64,000 nucleotides of DNA from Bacteroidota bacterium (GTDB lineage Bacteria; Bacteroidota; Bacteroidia; Palsa-965). The stretch is taken from the NCBI GenBank assembly GCA_013288325.1, contig JABDCB010000002.1, forward strand, positions 53,453 to 117,452. The letters are read 5' to 3'. Positions 61,159-64,000 of the stretch are shown piece by piece. A program made the translations under genes and the position numbers. Numbering within the stretch: the stretch's first letter is position 1; each line of letters opens with the position of its first letter. Below the pieces are notes generated by a model. It was not told the DNA's origin. It did no database searches and saw nothing but the letters and a program-made list of their open reading frames with translations.

Positions 61159-63516
61159 ATGTTCAGGCGTCTCTTCGTTATCGGGCTTATGTTGTTTTCT
61201 TTCCAGGGCTTTGCCCAGCAAATGGTGCTGCAGGGATTCTGGTGGGATTATTGGAATACGAACTACCCCAATGAATGGTCCAACTATCTGGCCGATCTGG
61301 CTCCTCGTTTGCAACAAATGGGTATCAGCGATGTATGGGTACCACCCAATATCAAGAACGGTAATCAGGGTGATGGCTATGCTCCTTTCGATGATTATGA
61401 TTTGGGAGATAAATACCAGAAAACTATTTTAAGAACCCGATCGGGTGATAAAGATGAATTGCTGCGTATGGTGGCTGTGCTGCATGCCAATGGAATAGGC
61501 GTGGTACAGGATATCGTGCTCAACCATCTGGATGATGCAGGTAGTGCCAGCGGAGCAGGTGGTCAGGATCCTGCCGCATGGGATGATAATGTAACGAACC
61601 GCTATAAGAACTTTCGTTTTTCCTGTTTTGCCACTCCTGCTACAGATGAAAGCGCTTCGGATTATCTGAGCCGCAAAGGACGTTTTTCCAAGAACTGGCA
61701 GAACTTTCATCCGACACCTGCTGACAATTCCGTTACCGGAGATTGGAATGTGGTTCTGTTTGGTCCGGATATTTCTTATGTGGATGGAGCCTATGGACAA
61801 AGCTCCAATGCAATTTATAATCCTTTGCAGGATTCGGGTTATATGCGTACCAATACCCGGCAATGGTGTGTATGGTATAAAAAGCAAATGGGTTTTGACG
61901 GAGGCCGCTGGGATGCCGTGAAAAATTATCCTTACTGGGCCGTCGAAGATTTTCTGTACAACCTCCAGCACAACGCAGGATGGGCAACCGGAGGAGATGC
62001 CATGTTTAATGTGGGAGAGTGGGTGGGCAGTGCGTCGGATGAGGATACCTACGAAACCAATGTGAACAACAGGGAAGGAACGTTTGATTTTGCTTTGAGA
62101 GACGGTATCTATCAAATGGTATCGGGTGGAGGAAGTTTCGATATAGGAACCATTCCCGGTTTTCAGCAAAACAATCGCTTTATTACCATCGGCTCACAAC
62201 TCATTTACCGAACCTGCCCTTTTGTAAACAGTCATGATTCGTTCCGCCCACAGCTGGATGCCAACGGTAACATTACCGGATGGAACACAAGCAGCGAACT
62301 CATTCCGCATATCGATCCTTCTGACGTTCGTTTGTCTGCGGCCTATGCCATTGCTTTTGCCGTGGACGGAAATCCGGTAGTGTTTTTTGAAGATCTGTTT
62401 GATGTGGAAAGTACGGGAAAGCGGTTTTCTCATCTTCCTACGAATGCCGCCGATCTTCCCATACGAAGCGATATAGCTAATCTGATCTGGTGTCATCAGC
62501 ACCTGAATTTTAAAGGAGGAGCCTATAAAGTGCGGTACCAAGCTACCGATCATCTCGTCATCGAACGTTCCGGAAAAGCAGTAATAGGGATCAATGATAA
62601 TTACACCGCGTGGCAAAATAATTATGTACTCACCGATTTTGCTCCCGGCACACAACTTAAAGATTATTCAGGAGCCAATGGTACTTCTGTACTTACGGTG
62701 GATGGCAGCGGAGGATTTAATATCAATACCCCTCCCTGCAATGGTACCGCGGCACAAGGTCGTAAAGGATATTCGGTATGGGCTCCGGTATCGGCAGCAA
62801 CAGGTTTTTCATTGCCTGCATATTCCACCACACAGGAATGGGATATGGCCGATGATCTGGGCGATAGTCACGCAAGCTCCCTGGGTCAGGGAGGAGCGCT
62901 GCCGGCTAACAGTACTGCCTGCCGTATTGTAGGCAATATATTTGCTTCGGCCGGAAGTCCTGTAACTGTAAATGTATACCCTACCGATACCACGCAGAAT
63001 GTGACAGTGGAATTGCTGAAAAATAATGTAGTTGTGTATACATTGCAGGGAACAGGTTTCCTGAGCGGTAATTATACCGCTACCGATACAAGCTGGTATA
63101 CAGCTGTAATAAAAAACACCAGCGCCGCCAATCACACACAGGAAGTATATGTGAAGCTGAATTACAATGCACCGGTTGTTGCTTCCACATTGCGTCATCC
63201 TTCTCCCGGAAATATAGCTTGTGCGGATATCCTTACCAATGCAGGCACGCAGCAGCCCGTAAAAAACAAAGGGTCTGTATATCCCAATCCTGCTCCGGCA
63301 AACGGAATTCATCTGGTTTTGTCATCAGGAGAGGAAAAAAATATTTCCATACATATATATAACACTCTTGGACAGCCTGTTTATTACGAAAACATAAACG
63401 TATATCGGGGAAGTACGGATAAACAAATCATTTTTCCTCAGCCTCCCGCAGCGGGATTATATGTACTCTCTGTTCCCGAACTGGGAATCAATATCCGGTT
63501 TATCGTGGAGAAATGA
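61159..63516 (+). CDS. Secreted GH13 alpha-amylase with T9SS sorting domain
   Basis: 785 residues with signal peptide ending in FQGFAQ. The TIM barrel begins MVLQGFWWDYWNTNYPNEWS. GH13 conserved regions are seen in order: I VVQDIVLNHLDDA, II FDGGRWDAVKNY (catalytic Asp and Arg), III MFNVGEWVGSA (Glu acid/base), IV CPFVNSHDSFRP (transition-state Asp). Beta-sandwich domains follow (residues about 470-690) and the C-terminal 80 residues are a type A sorting domain (VYPNPAPANGIHL, HIYNTLGQPVYYE). It should degrade starch-like alpha-glucans outside the cell. No SusCD genes for starch lie next to it. Confidence 0.93.
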   Translation: MFRRLFVIGLMLFSFQGFAQQMVLQGFWWDYWNTNYPNEWSNYLADLAPRLQQMGISDVWVPPNIKNGNQGDGYAPFDDYDLGDKYQKTILRTRSGDKDELLRMVAVLHANGIGVVQDIVLNHLDDAGSASGAGGQDPAAWDDNVTNRYKNFRFSCFATPATDESASDYLSRKGRFSKNWQNFHPTPADNSVTGDWNVVLFGPDISYVDGAYGQSSNAIYNPLQDSGYMRTNTRQWCVWYKKQMGFDGGRWDAVKNYPYWAVEDFLYNLQHNAGWATGGDAMFNVGEWVGSASDEDTYETNVNNREGTFDFALRDGIYQMVSGGGSFDIGTIPGFQQNNRFITIGSQLIYRTCPFVNSHDSFRPQLDANGNITGWNTSSELIPHIDPSDVRLSAAYAIAFAVDGNPVVFFEDLFDVESTGKRFSHLPTNAADLPIRSDIANLIWCHQHLNFKGGAYKVRYQATDHLVIERSGKAVIGINDNYTAWQNNYVLTDFAPGTQLKDYSGANGTSVLTVDGSGGFNINTPPCNGTAAQGRKGYSVWAPVSAATGFSLPAYSTTQEWDMADDLGDSHASSLGQGGALPANSTACRIVGNIFASAGSPVTVNVYPTDTTQNVTVELLKNNVVVYTLQGTGFLSGNYTATDTSWYTAVIKNTSAANHTQEVYVKLNYNAPVVASTLRHPSPGNIACADILTNAGTQQPVKNKGSVYPNPAPANGIHLVLSSGEEKNISIHIYNTLGQPVYYENINVYRGSTDKQIIFPQPPAAGLYVLSVPELGINIRFIVEK

Positions 63517-63549
63517 TAAACAGATCCGATTTATTTCCGATAGGCGGTT

Positions 63550-63930
63550 ATGAAAAAGAAAATACCATTTGAATTTGTGCTGGAGGAGTTGACGGCCTTA
63601 TCGCCGGTTGTCAAACCCATGTTCGGATGTCATGCTGTTTATATCGGAGAAAAGATTATGCTGGTTCTACGCGACCGGAGTGATCATGTTTCCGACAATG
63701 GGGTATGGGTAGCTACTTCCAAAGAGCATCATGAGAGTTTGAAAGTAGTATTCCCCTCGCTTCGCTCCATCGATTTGTTAGGCAACGGACAAACCAACTG
63801 GCAGGTATTGCCGGCTGATGCCGATGATTTTGAAGAAGCAGTGAATAAAGCCTGTGATCTGATCAGAAAGGGCGATAACCGAATCGGCAAAGTGCCTGTG
63901 CCCAAAAAGAAAAAAACCAAGAAGGGGTAA
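63550..63930 (+). CDS. TfoX/Sxy N-terminal-like protein
   Basis: 126 residues, soluble. KPMFGCHAVYIGEKIMLVLRD resembles the TfoX N-terminal MFGGxxxY motif. It then reads DNGVWVATSKEHHESLKVVF and ends in a Lys-rich tail. The similarity is limited to the first third, so an alternative is a separate small Bacteroidota family. The remaining 70 bases of the window hold no feature. Confidence 0.5.
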   Translation: MKKKIPFEFVLEELTALSPVVKPMFGCHAVYIGEKIMLVLRDRSDHVSDNGVWVATSKEHHESLKVVFPSLRSIDLLGNGQTNWQVLPADADDFEEAVNKACDLIRKGDNRIGKVPVPKKKKTKKG

Positions 63931-64000
63931 ATAAATTATCTTTCTTTTATAACTACCACCTGGTAAGCATACGCAGACAAGGCATGGTGATCATTCTTTC

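Noticed and set aside
61429-62169. 246-codon open frame antisense to the amylase gene
   Set aside because: Its residues show no domain or signal, while the plus-strand reading has all GH13 motifs.

Overview
The window is a chromosomal stretch of a Bacteroidota bacterium. The lineage could be Chitinophagales, Sphingobacteriales or Cytophagales; I cannot narrow it further by eye. Supporting signs are TonB/SusC-SusD outer-membrane systems, DUF4249 and Cys-Lys-Lys type lipoproteins, type IX secretion C-terminal sorting domains, few Shine-Dalgarno sequences, and many -7 boxes of the Bacteroidota form TAnnTTTG. There is one tRNA gene (CAT anticodon), no rRNA, no insertion sequence, no phage genes and no CRISPR array.

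Layout. (1) 1-9.4 kb: the end of a TonB-dependent receptor with its DUF4249 partner, small lipoproteins, a DUF218/DUF1801 pair, a secreted two-DTG aspartic protease, a GNAT acetyltransferase, an OM beta-barrel receptor, and two Cys-rich exported small proteins. (2) 9.5-18.5 kb: a regulated leader followed by a PstS-like binding protein and a SusC/SusD pair, then katG and a convergent YtxJ-like thiol protein. The leader holds a palindrome at the start site, a stem-loop and a 36-residue peptide ending in four Cys codons. (3) 19-22.2 kb: a T9SS cargo protein and a Gly-rich exported protein. (4) 22.4-31 kb: an eight-gene minus-strand surface-polysaccharide cluster (GT2, methyltransferases, PhyH dioxygenase, WbqC, NeuD-type acetyltransferase, propeller glycosidase-like protein, RffA aminotransferase) facing a polytopic DUF6056-like membrane protein. 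(5) 31-43.8 kb: an accessory mosaic with the tRNA, a YXWGXW-repeat protein, a coiled-coil lipoprotein, a DUF885 peptidase, a Crp/Fnr-YceI pair with a perfect operator-like palindrome, a decayed gene, a HIT protein, a 42-bp minisatellite, and a second Crp/Fnr gene facing DUF4386. (6) 43.8-51.9 kb: a SiaABC-like partner-switching locus. A SiaB kinase, a SiaC phosphoprotein, a secreted-type linker protein and a propeller-SpoIIE phosphatase form one operon, opposite a triple-GAF SpoIIE phosphatase. (7) 51.9-64 kb: ilvE, an EamA exporter divergent from a MocR regulator, a 1223-residue T9SS cargo protein, a frameshifted amidase, a secreted GH13 amylase and a TfoX-like protein.

How the genes may work together. 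The most notable unit is the 9.5-15.6 kb operon. Tandem Cys codons at the end of a short leader ORF suggest that ribosome stalling on Cys shortage controls a PstS-like/SusCD uptake system, so the substrate may be a sulfur source. Two Cys-rich exported proteins upstream and KatG plus the bacillithiol-linked YtxJ downstream give the region a thiol/redox theme. The second notable unit is the Sia-type switch, where one sensor phosphatase per flank could dephosphorylate a shared SiaC. Functions are inferred from sequence motifs read by eye; no database search was run.
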